DNA of 43,303 nt from a virus: positions 1 through 43,303 of IMG/VR virus record IMGVR_UViG_3300021437_000035, one strand, 5' to 3'. The notes below the pieces were generated by a model. The model worked only from the letters and a program-made list of their open reading frames with translations, searched no databases and had not been told where the DNA came from. Positions within the stretch are counted from its first letter, which is position 1. Every line of letters starts with the position of its first letter. Positions 17,031 through 25,452 of the stretch are shown in pieces. The position numbers and the translations under genes are program-made.

Positions 17031-18548
17031 ATGGCTGCAGACCTCGTCGCGCCACACGCGGCACCGACGCGGCTGGATCGGCTGATCGGCTGGTTCGATC
17101 CGCACCGCGGCCTGCGTCGCCTGGCCGCTCGTTCCATGCTGGCCCGCGCCTACGAGGCCGCAAGCCCGCGGGACCGCTGGAAGCCGCGGCGCGGCGGGGC
17201 AAGCGCCGACGCCGACCACATGGCAGATGCCGCGATCATGCGCGCCAAGGCGCGCAGCCTCGTGCAGAACGTGCCATACGCCCGAGCCGCGTTGGATGCC
17301 TTGGTCGCCAACGTCGTCGGCACTGGCATCACGCCAGTGTGGGGTGGCGCGGACCCGGAGGCCGTGGCCACGCTGTGGGCCGACTGGGTCAAGGTGGCCG
17401 ATGCGGACGGCAAGAGCGACTTCTATGGCCTGCAGGCGCTGGCCTATCGCACGATGGAACAGGACGGCGAGGTCCTGGTGCGCTACCGCTGGCGCCGTGA
17501 CGAGGACGGTCTGCCGGTGCCGCTGCAGCTGCAGCTGCTCGAGATCGACTGGCTGGATACGGGCCGGCAGCAGGGCGCCGCCGGCAGCAATCGTGTCGTC
17601 AACGGAATCGAGTACGACCTGCTGGGCCGCAAGGTGGCCTACTGGCTCTGGGACCAGCACCCCGGCGACATCTCGGCGCGCAAGGGCACGCGCACGCAGA
17701 GCAGCCGGGTTCCTGCGAACCTGATCACCCACCTGTACCGGGCCGAGCGGCCGGGTCAGGGGCGCGGCTTCACGCGTTTCGCGCCCGTGATCTCGTCGAT
17801 CAGAGATCTGCGGCTGCTCGAGGACGCCGAGCTCCAGCGGAAGAACCTCGAGGCGCGGCTCGGCGTGATCGTGAGCGGTGATGCGTCGCTGTTCGCCGCG
17901 CCGCCGCAGCAGCTGACGGGCGACCAGGCGAAGGCCACCGGTGAGCTTGGCGAGATGCCCAGCGGCTCGATGGTGAACATCCCGCCTGGCTCCAATGTCA
18001 CCACGGTCGCGCCCAATCCGAGCCAAGGCTACACGGACTACGTGCGCCTGCAGCTGCACCTCATCCTGGCCGGCTTCGGCGTGCCGTACGAGGAAGGCAC
18101 CGGCGACATGTCCGAGGTGAACTTCAGCTCGGCCCGCGTGCGGCAACAGCAGTTCCGCCGGCAGTGCGAGCAGACGCAGTGGTTGGAGCTCGTGCCCGGG
18201 CTGTGCAACGCCGTCGCGGCCAAGTTCCTCGAGGCTGCGCGGCTCGTCAACAAGGTCCGCAAGGACACGGCAGTGTCGGACTGGTCCACGCCGAAGTGGG
18301 AGTACGTGAAGCCGTCGGAAGACGTGGCCGCGTCCATCCAGGAAATCGGCTCCGGCCAGCAAAGCATCAGCGAACACATCCGTCGCAAGGGCTACACGCC
18401 GAAGAAGGTCTTCGACGAGCTTGCAGACGACGTGAAGGAACTGCAGCGCATCGGGATCTTCGATGCGCTCATGTTCCTCCTGCGTGGCAACGCGCCCAAC
18501 CAAGCCAGCGCCGCCGACCAAGGCGGCAACTCCACCACCAGCAAGTAG
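17031..18548 (+). CDS. Portal protein, lambda B family
   Basis: Dodecameric portal through which DNA enters and leaves the head. The 505 residues match lambda-family portals (lambda gpB 533): N-terminal GWFDPHRGLRRLAARSMLARAY, the region MRAKARSLVQNVPYARAALD, the mid segment DGEVLVRYRW and QLLEIDWLD, then LILAGFGVPYEEGTGDMSEV and the following SSARVRQQQFRR, a signature stretch for the family. ATG 17031 follows gpW by 4 bp. Its distance from terL and the protease is the notable feature. Confidence 0.93.
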   Translation: MAADLVAPHAAPTRLDRLIGWFDPHRGLRRLAARSMLARAYEAASPRDRWKPRRGGASADADHMADAAIMRAKARSLVQNVPYARAALDALVANVVGTGITPVWGGADPEAVATLWADWVKVADADGKSDFYGLQALAYRTMEQDGEVLVRYRWRRDEDGLPVPLQLQLLEIDWLDTGRQQGAAGSNRVVNGIEYDLLGRKVAYWLWDQHPGDISARKGTRTQSSRVPANLITHLYRAERPGQGRGFTRFAPVISSIRDLRLLEDAELQRKNLEARLGVIVSGDASLFAAPPQQLTGDQAKATGELGEMPSGSMVNIPPGSNVTTVAPNPSQGYTDYVRLQLHLILAGFGVPYEEGTGDMSEVNFSSARVRQQQFRRQCEQTQWLELVPGLCNAVAAKFLEAARLVNKVRKDTAVSDWSTPKWEYVKPSEDVAASIQEIGSGQQSISEHIRRKGYTPKKVFDELADDVKELQRIGIFDALMFLLRGNAPNQASAADQGGNSTTSK

Positions 18549-18558
18549 GAGAGAGACC

Positions 18559-19152
18559 GTGAACTTCATCACCCGCATCCGCCAGGCCGCGCTCGTCGCC
18601 GCGCTGGCGCTCGCCTCGATCTTCGGCGCGCTCACGCCGCCGACGGTCATCGTCGCGCCGCTCGCGGCGGTGGCCGTCGCCGGCTCGCTGGCCCTCGCGC
18701 CCGCCGCCTCGCACGCCGCCGCCATCGGCGACGCGACCGAGAACTCGATCATCGACTGGTTCCTGCGTGGGCAGACCTACACCCCGCCAGCCACCGTCTA
18801 CATCCAGCTCGCCACCGCCACCGGCAGCGATGCTGCGTGCGGCACCGAGGTGTCCGGCGGCAGCTACGCGCGCGCATCGATTGCCAGCTCGCTCACCAAC
18901 TGGGCCGGCACGCAGAGCGCGGGCAGCACCACGGCCAGTTCGGGCACCAGCGGTACCACCTCGAACAACATCGCGGTGACCTTTGCCACGCCTAGCGCGG
19001 GCTGGGGCACGGTGGTGGAGTTCTGCGGCATGAGCGCGATCACCGGCGGCGTACTGCTCTTCCGCACCGCGCTGACCGTCTCGAAGACCATCAACTCGGG
19101 CGATACCGTGTCGTTCCCGATCGGCGCGATCACTTTCCAGATCGACAACTGA
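18559..19152 (+). CDS. Virion-type beta domain behind an export/membrane leader
   Basis: A 197-residue protein whose body (from about residue 55, AIGDATENSIIDWFLRG, then SGGSYARASI and WGTVVEFCGM) resembles small phage structural or fibre domains that normally begin at this point. Here it is preceded by about 54 residues with two hydrophobic stretches (AALVAALALASIFGAL and VIVAPLAAVAVAGSLAL) and a signal-peptidase-like ALAPAASHA boundary. GTG start at 18559 with AGGAGAGAG just upstream. It may be exported or membrane-bound, perhaps modifying adsorption. A later start that would remove the leader is possible but has no good ribosome site visible. Confidence 0.55.
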   Translation: MNFITRIRQAALVAALALASIFGALTPPTVIVAPLAAVAVAGSLALAPAASHAAAIGDATENSIIDWFLRGQTYTPPATVYIQLATATGSDAACGTEVSGGSYARASIASSLTNWAGTQSAGSTTASSGTSGTTSNNIAVTFATPSAGWGTVVEFCGMSAITGGVLLFRTALTVSKTINSGDTVSFPIGAITFQIDN

Positions 19153-19164
19153 GCGAGGCCCACC

Positions 19165-19560
19165 ATGCTCAAGACCCTTGCTCTGCTCGCACTCCTGCCG
19201 CTGCTCGCGCTGCTGCAGGGGTGCGAGACCATGCCCGTGAGCCTCGGCGGTGGCCTCGCCGTCGCGGCCTCGGGCATCTCGCCCGGCGTCGTCGGCACGC
19301 TCGCCACAAACCCGTGTGAGGCGGCCACCGCCGCCGGCTACACGGCCGTTCACATGGCCAACAAGCAGACCATCAAGCGCCTCGCCGAAGGCCGCATCAC
19401 CGCGGCGCAGGCGCGCGAGGTGCTCTCGAAGGTCGACCAGGCGCTGCTCGCGCTGGACGCCTCGTGCCCCGGCAAGGCCATCGACCCGCTGGCGCTCGCG
19501 ATCGCGAAACGCCGCATCGACGAACTGAACCAGACCAAGGAGGCGGCGTATGCACGTTGA
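19165..19560 (+). CDS. Putative small lipoprotein
   Basis: 131 residues beginning with a hydrophobic signal (MLKTLALLALLPLLALL) and a lipobox-like LLQGC, predicting an outer- or inner-membrane lipoprotein. The mature part has an amphipathic helical region, TIKRLAEGRITAAQAREVL, and two further cysteines (near 51 and 101). The start follows the preceding stop by 12 bp. Function unknown; lipoproteins in this position could serve lysis or surface modification. Confidence 0.6.
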   Translation: MLKTLALLALLPLLALLQGCETMPVSLGGGLAVAASGISPGVVGTLATNPCEAATAAGYTAVHMANKQTIKRLAEGRITAAQAREVLSKVDQALLALDASCPGKAIDPLALAIAKRRIDELNQTKEAAYAR

Positions 19561-19726
19561 CCTGGCGCGCGAAGTCGCGAAGAGCATCGAGGCGGCTGCG
19601 GCCGCCGCCGAGCAGGCCGGCGAGACCGAGGTGGACCTGGCCGACGTGATCAAGGCCGCCGCGCACGCCTCGCGCGACGAGTTGGCCGCCGCGATCGCCG
19701 CCGCCGAGAAGAAGCCCGCTCCGTGA
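19550..19726 (+). CDS. Small alanine-rich helical protein
   Basis: A 58-residue ORF overlapping the preceding gene by 11 bp. A strong AAGGAGG at 19537-19543 is well spaced for ATG 19550, and the stop overlaps the next GTG (GTGA at 19723). The product is almost entirely helical and Ala/Glu-rich (VAKSIEAAAAAAEQAGETE). No family recognised; the coupling on both sides supports translation. Confidence 0.55.
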   Translation: MHVDLAREVAKSIEAAAAAAEQAGETEVDLADVIKAAAHASRDELAAAIAAAEKKPAP

Positions 19727-20379
19727 AGCACCTGCTCCTGGCCATCGGGCTGCTGCTCGCCGGCGCCGTCGCGACGGCGCAGACGACAACCACCACCGCC
19801 GCCAGCCTCGACTGCGTGCCGAAGACGATGCTGTCGCCGCTCGGCGCGGGCACGCAGCTGCGCTCGGGCGTGGCCACCGGTGGCTCATGGTGGGGCACCT
19901 GGTGTCCGGATGCGCAGGCGCCCTATGTGCACATCGTGCTGAACGGCTACGAGTGGACCTCGAACCGCATCAGCACGACGCTGGCGGCGCTGCTCTCCGA
20001 CGCCGACCCGCTCAAGGCCCTGCGCCTGGCCCTGGCGATCAATTCGGTGTCAGTCCAGCCTGCAGACCAGGGCACGTGGGAGGCGATCAAGGCCGAGGCC
20101 TTCGCCGCGCTCGCCGCCGACCGGCCGGCCTCCACGCCGGTGCCGCAGCCCGCGCCCGCCTACATCGTCGGCCCGGCCACACGCGCCGACGGGACGCGGC
20201 CGGCCTACCGCTACGTGAACGGTGTGCGATCCGGCACCGCCGAAGCTTCGGGAGCTCAGGCGGGCCAGCCCTGCGATGCCAGCCGCAAGCTCCAAACCAC
20301 GAGCGCCGGAATCTGGGCGCCCTTCGGCCCGGCCTTCGCGGCAGACATCGGCACCTTGTGCGTGCCCTCGGGTCGTTGA
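19723..20379 (+). CDS. Secreted protein with signal peptide, function unknown
   Basis: 218 residues starting with a clear signal peptide, MKHLLLAIGLLLAGAVATA, cleavable before QTTTTT. Four cysteines in the mature part (near 31, 61, 184 and 213) could make two disulfides in the periplasm. A Pro/Ala linker (STPVPQPAPAY) separates two halves. GTG start overlaps the previous stop. It lies between the portal and fibre genes and may act in the host envelope, for example in receptor masking or superinfection exclusion; this is only inference from location. Confidence 0.55.
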   Translation: MKHLLLAIGLLLAGAVATAQTTTTTAASLDCVPKTMLSPLGAGTQLRSGVATGGSWWGTWCPDAQAPYVHIVLNGYEWTSNRISTTLAALLSDADPLKALRLALAINSVSVQPADQGTWEAIKAEAFAALAADRPASTPVPQPAPAYIVGPATRADGTRPAYRYVNGVRSGTAEASGAQAGQPCDASRKLQTTSAGIWAPFGPAFAADIGTLCVPSGR

Positions 20380-20425
20380 TGCGGTTTCCGCGCCGCTGAC
20401 GCGCTCGCCGGCACACAGGTAGATC

Positions 20426-21547
20426 ATGGCCAAGACCATCCCGAACGCTCCGACCGCCGGCGGCTCCAAGCGGCCGAGCGGCATCTTCCAGGCCGACATC
20501 GACGGCATCATCGGCGCGATCGCCGGCGACGGCGTGCTCGCCGGCCTCGGCGTCTCGCCGCAAGGCACGCCGGACATGACGGTCGCGGTGGCGGCCGGCC
20601 AGGCTCGCGTCGGCGGCTACTTCCCGTTCGTCGCCGCGCAGAATGTGACCATCGCCGCGGCCGACTCGACGCTCGACCGTTTCGACCTGGTCGTCTGCGA
20701 CTACAACGGCGTAGTGTCCCGGGTCGCCGGCACGGCGGCAGCGCAGGCGATGATCCCCGCGGTCCCCGCGAACTCGATCTCTCTCGCGAAGGTGTTCGTG
20801 AAGGCCGCTGCGACGGCCATCAGAAACGACGGCGTGCAGTTCGCGGACCAGCAGATGGTCTTCGACGATCGCTGCCTGGTGCCGGACTTCTTCGACATCG
20901 GCGACGACTTCGAGAACTCCGGCCTCGTGACCAGCGGCAACATCGGCTCGGCGGGGTTTGGCACCACCGCCTCCGGTACCGCGGCCAATGCCTACCAGAA
21001 CGGCGTCGACAAGCACCCGGGCATCCTGCGCCTGGTCAGCGGCGGCACGAGCGGCAACAACTCGCGCCTGCACCTCGGTGCGGCAGCGACCACGGTCGTC
21101 CTGGTGCCTTCCAACCTGTCGCGCCAGCGCTATCTGGTCAGCATCCCGACGATCACCTCGATCGCGGTGAAGCTGGGCTTCGGCGTCGACTTGAGCGCGT
21201 CGGCCGCGGCCGACCTCGGCACAGCCGGCGCATTCGTCGAGTTCGTCGTCGCCACTTCGGCCAAGTGGCGCTACACGACGCGGCAGGCCAGCACCAGCAC
21301 CACCAACGCCGACACCGGCGCCGATGTGGTCGCCGGCAACTGGTACGAGTTCCAGATCGTGCGCCTGCAGAACGGCAACATCCAGTTCGCGAAGAACGGG
21401 GTGCTCCAGTTCACGCACACGACGAACCTGCCGAGCACCGGCGGCACGTGCGGCGCGCTTGTGCACACGCTCACCGCGGCCGCGCGCAGCCTCGACCTGG
21501 ACCTCGTCGGCATCAACAAAGCTCCGCTCGGCAATCGCTGGACCTGA
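20426..21547 (+). CDS. Tail fibre-type protein with lectin-like C terminus
   Basis: 373-residue protein. The N terminus (about 1-150) resembles phage fibre attachment regions with MTVAVAAGQARVGGYF and ITVAAADSTLDRFDLVV-like strands. The C-terminal half (about 170-365) has the jelly-roll pattern of concanavalin/LamG-like binding domains, including VAGNWYEFQIVRLQNGNIQ. It is the first of three consecutive genes with this kind of domain, suggesting a multi-protein receptor-binding structure. The 46-bp gap before it holds no obvious promoter. Confidence 0.6.
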   Translation: MAKTIPNAPTAGGSKRPSGIFQADIDGIIGAIAGDGVLAGLGVSPQGTPDMTVAVAAGQARVGGYFPFVAAQNVTIAAADSTLDRFDLVVCDYNGVVSRVAGTAAAQAMIPAVPANSISLAKVFVKAAATAIRNDGVQFADQQMVFDDRCLVPDFFDIGDDFENSGLVTSGNIGSAGFGTTASGTAANAYQNGVDKHPGILRLVSGGTSGNNSRLHLGAAATTVVLVPSNLSRQRYLVSIPTITSIAVKLGFGVDLSASAAADLGTAGAFVEFVVATSAKWRYTTRQASTSTTNADTGADVVAGNWYEFQIVRLQNGNIQFAKNGVLQFTHTTNLPSTGGTCGALVHTLTAAARSLDLDLVGINKAPLGNRWT

Positions 21548-21556
21548 GGTGCCTTC

Positions 21557-22267
21557 GTGAGCCGACAACTCGCGCGCACCTACCCGGATTCCGCGAGCCG
21601 AGCGCTCTCGGCGCCGTATCCGGTTGCTGGCGGCAGCTACAGCACGAGCTTTCCGGTCGACCAGGACCCGATGGTCGAGGACGGAGGCTGGGTCCTGGGC
21701 GGAGCCGGCGGCAACTGGACCAACGTGAAGACGGTCGGCGGCCGAAGCTTTGCCACTGCCTTCGCCACCGGTGTCGACGACGCGGTGGCCATGCGCACCG
21801 GCATTCACCCGACGCGACACTTCGCCGAGGGCGTGGTCTATGTGCAGGCCGGCTACAGCCCTGCAAACGGACACGAGCTCGAGCTGGTGACCGGCGTCAC
21901 GATCAGTGCCGGATCCTGCTCTTTGTACGAGGCGCTGTTCTCGCTGTCGGGCAACTTCCAGGTCGTGCGCTGGAACGGGCCCTACAACGACCTGAACCTC
22001 GGCCTGACGGTCAACAACCGCAACGGTGGCCCTGCGCAGCCGGTCAACGGCATGACTTGCCGCCACGAGTATTTCTTCAACCCGGGCAACGGAACGGTCA
22101 GCGGGTGGGTGTACCAGAACGGCATCCTCGTGGCGGACTACGTCGACGGGTCTCCCCCCGCTCTCCTCCAGTCTGGACAACCGGGCTGCAGCCACTTCGT
22201 GCAGCCAGGCAGCGGCGCGAGCCTGACCGGCATGGGCTGGGAATCGTTCAGCTGCGGCACCTTCTAG
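21557..22267 (+). CDS. Fibre-associated lectin-like (LamG-type) protein
   Basis: 236 residues, mostly beta, with a jelly-roll pattern: GGWVLGGAGGNWTNVK, FAEGVVYVQAGYS, YFFNPGNGTVSGWVYQNG. Cysteines cluster in the C-terminal half. GTG start at 21557, 9 bp after the previous stop and 10 bp before the next start, so it is part of one transcript with its neighbours. It probably binds a carbohydrate or packs against the adjacent fibre proteins; no catalytic residues seen. Confidence 0.55.
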   Translation: MSRQLARTYPDSASRALSAPYPVAGGSYSTSFPVDQDPMVEDGGWVLGGAGGNWTNVKTVGGRSFATAFATGVDDAVAMRTGIHPTRHFAEGVVYVQAGYSPANGHELELVTGVTISAGSCSLYEALFSLSGNFQVVRWNGPYNDLNLGLTVNNRNGGPAQPVNGMTCRHEYFFNPGNGTVSGWVYQNGILVADYVDGSPPALLQSGQPGCSHFVQPGSGASLTGMGWESFSCGTF

Positions 22268-22277
22268 GCGACGAGCC

Positions 22278-23978
22278 GTGACGACCCTCGCCTTCGACAA
22301 CTTCAATCGGGCCGACGAGAACCCGCTCGCCAGCCCCTACGCCGTACCAGGGTCGAGCGGCTTCGGCGGCGTCAAGCTGCTCACGAACATGGCGGCCGCG
22401 GTCACTGCGTCCACCGACTCGTGGGTCTACCGCACCGATGTGACCTCCCCGAATGACCAGATCTCGACGGTCAAGGTCGGGGCGCTCAGCGGTTCGGCAT
22501 TCGATGCCGGGCCGGTGGTGCGCATGTCTTCGACCGGCGCGAACGGCTACCAGCTGAACTACAACGACGGCGCCAACTTCTATATTTTCAAGGTCGTCAG
22601 CGGCGGATTCAGTCTGCTCGCTTCCATCGGCGGCACTCTGGCGGTCGGGGACACGATGACCCTCAAGGTCGTCGGCAACGTGCTGACGGCCTTGAAGAAC
22701 GGCGCGGCGATCGGCAGCGGTCTGACCTTCACCGATTCTTCTTCGCCGATCACCACCGGCAACATCGGCTTCGGCATATTCGGAGGAACCGAGCGGGTCG
22801 ACGAGTTCACCGCCGAAGACACGAGCTCGGGCATGGCGGGCGCCGCCATCGCGAACGCCACCCTGACAGGCACGCTGGCGGGGCCGCAGACGCTGGCCGG
22901 GGCAGCCTCGGCAGTGGCAACCGTCACTGCGAAGCTGCAGCCGGACAGCGGCGATCTCTTCGTCGTCGGCGACGTCGGATCCTATTCGTACCTCGGCGGG
23001 CAGAATGCCGTGGGCGGCACCGTCTCGACCGGCGCCGCAAAGACGCTCGCGGGCGACGTCGCGGTCCAGGCCAGTGCGAGCGCGGCCCTGCAGCTGCTCA
23101 AGGGCCTGGCGGCAGCTGCAAGTGGCTCGGCCAGCTCGACGGCCGACCTGAACAAGGCCGTGGCCCTTGCAGTGGCCGCCGCGGCACAAGCCGGCGCCAC
23201 CGGGCAGATCGCTCTTACCGTCCCGCTGGCCGGCACGGCGGCCGGCGTGGGCAGCGGCAGCGGCGCGCTCGGGCTGAGCAAGCTGCTCGCCGGCGCCAGC
23301 GCGGGCCAGACCAGCGTCAGCGGCGACCTGTCGAACAGCTCGGGGGTCACGCTGGCCGGCAACGCGGCCGGCCTGGTCGGAGCGAGCGGCGACCTGACGC
23401 TTTCGATCACGCTGCTCGGCGCGGCGCTCGGCCAGGCGAGCGTGAGTGCCGGCATGGCTCATGATGTGCCGCTCGCCGGCAGCGCGGCCGGTTTGGCCGC
23501 AGGCAGCGGTGCGCTGGCCACGAGCAGTGGCCTGAGCGGAGCGGCGGCGGTGGTGACCAGTGCGAACGGCCAGTTGGCATTGAGCATCGCACTGACAGGC
23601 CAGGCGCTTGGCCAGGCTGGCGCTAGCGCCTCCCTGAACGGGCTGGTGTCGATCGGGGGCGCCGCTGCCGCGGCTGCCGGCGTGGCGGGCACGCTGATGC
23701 TCAGCGTGCCGCTCTCCGGTGTGGCGCAGCAGATCGCGAGCGCAGGCGGCGGCCTGGTCGTGACCGTGCTGCTGGGCGGCAATGCGCAAGGGTTGGTCTC
23801 AGCGAACGGCGCATTTGCGGGCGAGGTGCTGCTTACGGGCGCAGCGGGGGTGCAGGCGACGGCCACGGCGGTGCTGTCGTCCTATGGCGCCTATACCAAC
23901 GTCGAGAACGCGCTGCGGGCCCGCCGCGCGCCGCGACGTTTCGTCGCGCGGCCGGCGTCGGCCTATCACGTGTATTGA
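22278..23978 (+). CDS. Fibre protein with LamG-like head and 20-residue tandem repeats
   Basis: 566 residues in two parts. Residues about 5-190 form a LamG-like domain opening with the DNFNRAD motif. Residues about 205-535 consist of some 13 degenerate 20-residue units with consensus V-x-L-x-G-x-A-x-G, four variable residues, S-G-x-L-x-x-S, a periodicity that fits a beta-solenoid rod. The tail end is basic (RARRAPRRFVARP). The repeat is coding, degenerate at DNA level, and could vary in copy number. GTG start at 22278. Confidence 0.65.
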   Translation: MTTLAFDNFNRADENPLASPYAVPGSSGFGGVKLLTNMAAAVTASTDSWVYRTDVTSPNDQISTVKVGALSGSAFDAGPVVRMSSTGANGYQLNYNDGANFYIFKVVSGGFSLLASIGGTLAVGDTMTLKVVGNVLTALKNGAAIGSGLTFTDSSSPITTGNIGFGIFGGTERVDEFTAEDTSSGMAGAAIANATLTGTLAGPQTLAGAASAVATVTAKLQPDSGDLFVVGDVGSYSYLGGQNAVGGTVSTGAAKTLAGDVAVQASASAALQLLKGLAAAASGSASSTADLNKAVALAVAAAAQAGATGQIALTVPLAGTAAGVGSGSGALGLSKLLAGASAGQTSVSGDLSNSSGVTLAGNAAGLVGASGDLTLSITLLGAALGQASVSAGMAHDVPLAGSAAGLAAGSGALATSSGLSGAAAVVTSANGQLALSIALTGQALGQAGASASLNGLVSIGGAAAAAAGVAGTLMLSVPLSGVAQQIASAGGGLVVTVLLGGNAQGLVSANGAFAGEVLLTGAAGVQATATAVLSSYGAYTNVENALRARRAPRRFVARPASAYHVY

Positions 23979-24001
23979 GTCAACAGGAGCAGGAGGACAC
24001 G

Positions 24002-24307
24002 ATGCGCACTGCGTCCAAGGATCCCCGCGAAGTGAAGATGGTCCGGCTGGAGTACGCCAGTGAGCTCGAGGCCAACGTCACGATCGTGGGAATCGAGCGT
24101 GAGATCGCGACGGTCGAGGGGTCAGACCCATCGCCGCAGAACTTCTTGGCCGGTCCGCTGGTGATCGACAACGTCAACAGTTACGGGCTCCAGGTCGTGC
24201 AGGACGGCCTGGACGGTTGCGCCTACGAGATCCGTGGCTTGGCCACCGACAGCACGGGCCTGAAGCACCTGGTGATAGCGACGGTGCCGGTGGCCATCGA
24301 ACACTGA
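24002..24307 (+). CDS. Fibre-tail adaptor-like protein
   Basis: 101 residues beginning with KDPREVK and followed by a single beta-sandwich-like domain (LEANVTIVGIEREIATVEG, then CAYEIRGLATDSTGLKHLV). This is the general pattern of phage fibre-tail adaptor proteins that open with a KDPDE-like stretch. ATG 24002 has AGGAGG (23991-23996) in good position; an upstream TTG at 23975 would lie before the ribosome site and is not preferred. Confidence 0.5.
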   Translation: MRTASKDPREVKMVRLEYASELEANVTIVGIEREIATVEGSDPSPQNFLAGPLVIDNVNSYGLQVVQDGLDGCAYEIRGLATDSTGLKHLVIATVPVAIEH

Positions 24308-24323
24308 GACGAGGAAGCACGGC

Positions 24324-24590
24324 ATGAGCGACGCCGAGAAAATCTTCAACGCCATTCAGCATTTGGACGACCGTGTCACCGAGCTGCACGGCGAGGTGCA
24401 GAGCAGGACGTCGAACCCGCTGAGCGACGAGGAGTTGATGTGGGTGCGTTTGGCCATCCAGCGCGAGGCGCAGTCGATCAAGCTGCGCCAGGCGGTGATC
24501 GAGAAGACGCTGGCCGGGTTGGTCTGGGCGGGTCTGGCCGGGCTGGGCTTGATGATTCTCGAGGCATGGAGACACGGAGGAAAGCCATGA
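24324..24590 (+). CDS. Small membrane protein of the lysis cassette
   Basis: 88 residues: a helical charged N-terminal region (LDDRVTELHGEVQ, DEELMWVRLAIQREAQ) and one C-terminal membrane span, LAGLVWAGLAGLGLMIL. Its stop overlaps the next ATG. It directly precedes the holin-like gene and could be an antiholin or holin partner; the single span and coupling are the only evidence. Confidence 0.6.
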   Translation: MSDAEKIFNAIQHLDDRVTELHGEVQSRTSNPLSDEELMWVRLAIQREAQSIKLRQAVIEKTLAGLVWAGLAGLGLMILEAWRHGGKP

Positions 24591-24820
24591 TGAAACACAC
24601 CGGGAAAGTGCAGGGGGCGCTGGCCTTCGCTGTCACCATCGGCTTCTTCGTTGCGCTCTACATGCTGATGCACCTCGAGGGCAGCGGCACGATGCGCGAC
24701 GCGCTGCTGATCATGGTTGGCGCGCTCGGCGCCGGCTTCACCTCGGTGCTGTCGTACTACTTCGGCAGCAGCTCCGGAAGTGCCCGCAAGGACGAGCTGC
24801 TGAAGGAGCAGCGCGAGTGA
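24587..24820 (+). CDS. Holin, two membrane spans
   Basis: 77 residues with two predicted membrane helices, ALAFAVTIGFFVALYMLM and LLIMVGALGAGFTSVLSYYF, followed by a charged tail GSARKDELLKEQRE. This is a class II-like holin that would permeabilise the inner membrane and release the endolysin. ATG 24587 forms ATGA with the preceding stop, and its own stop overlaps the endolysin GTG. AGGAAAG lies just upstream. Confidence 0.75.
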   Translation: MMKHTGKVQGALAFAVTIGFFVALYMLMHLEGSGTMRDALLIMVGALGAGFTSVLSYYFGSSSGSARKDELLKEQRE

Positions 24821-25272
24821 ACCACGCCTTCGTGACCCGCAATTTCACGCTGGGCGAGTTCATCGTCAGCGATGTCGCGGCGCGGATGGGCATCGACAAC
24901 AACCCGACGGCGTCTGTCGAAGCGAACCTGCGAAATGTCCTCATCCCGGCGATGCAGAGCGTGCGGGATCTGCTCGGCGTGCCGGTGCTCATCAAGAGCG
25001 GCTACCGCAGCCTGGCGCTGAACCGGGCCTTGCGTAGCAAGGACACCAGCCAGCACGTGAACGGCCAGGCGGCCGACTTCATCGCACCGGCGTTCGGCTC
25101 GCCGCGCAGGGTGGCCGACGTGCTGGTGCAGAACATGGCGCGCGTCCGCTTCGACCAGTTGATCTGGGAGGGCGGATGGGTGCACATCTCGTTCGCGCCG
25201 CGGCGGCGCAACGAGGTGCTGACCGCGCACTTCACCGAGATGGGCGTCAGCTACACCCAAGGCCTGGCTTGA
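24817..25272 (+). CDS. Endolysin, peptidase M15A family
   Basis: 151-residue zinc D-Ala-D-Ala-type peptidase that cuts peptidoglycan cross-links. The M15 signatures are present: SGYRS with Arg64, SQHVNGQAADF with zinc ligands His80 and Asp87, and WVHIS with His123. There is no signal peptide, so release depends on the adjacent holin. The GTG start overlaps the holin stop (GTGA). No Rz/Rz1-type spanin pair is recognisable downstream on the same strand. Confidence 0.9.
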   Translation: MNHAFVTRNFTLGEFIVSDVAARMGIDNNPTASVEANLRNVLIPAMQSVRDLLGVPVLIKSGYRSLALNRALRSKDTSQHVNGQAADFIAPAFGSPRRVADVLVQNMARVRFDQLIWEGGWVHISFAPRRRNEVLTAHFTEMGVSYTQGLA

Positions 25273-25280
25273 CGCCAGGC
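25262..25280. terminator. Hairpin at end of late operon
   Basis: GCCTGGC (25262-25268) pairs with GCCAGGC (25274-25280) around a 5-nt loop. It overlaps the endolysin stop, where the rightward late genes meet a leftward lipoprotein gene. No T tract follows on either strand, so termination is uncertain. Confidence 0.35.
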
Positions 25281-25282
25281 GC

Positions 25283-25426
25283 TCACTCACAGAGCTTCGG
25301 ATCCTTCTTGCAGTCGACCGGTGTCGGCGGCGGCACATGACCGGGGTCCGGGTCCGGATCTCCACCGCCACAGGCGGCCAGCCCAGCGATCGAAAGCACC
25401 ACCATCAGCGTTCTCAGCAGCGACAT
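25283..25426 (-). CDS. Very small proline-rich lipoprotein
   Basis: A 47-residue ORF on the minus strand. It has a signal with lipobox (VVLSIAGLAAC), then CGGGDPDPDPGHVPPPTP and a C-terminal cysteine pair. The mature part would be only 29 residues and proline-rich, like outer-membrane spanins of the Rz1 type, but it is on the strand opposite to the lysis genes. Its GC-rich CGGGDP start recurs in the membrane protein at 36672-36920. It could be a lysogenic-conversion lipoprotein. Confidence 0.5.
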   Translation of the reverse strand: MSLLRTLMVVLSIAGLAACGGGDPDPDPGHVPPPTPVDCKKDPKLCE

Positions 25427-25452
25427 CGAGCAGCTCCGTGTGCGTAGCTGCC

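Noticed and set aside
22880-23890. Regular repeats resembling a CRISPR or minisatellite
   Set aside because: The 60-bp period is coding, imperfect at DNA level and lacks spacers; it encodes 20-residue protein repeats.
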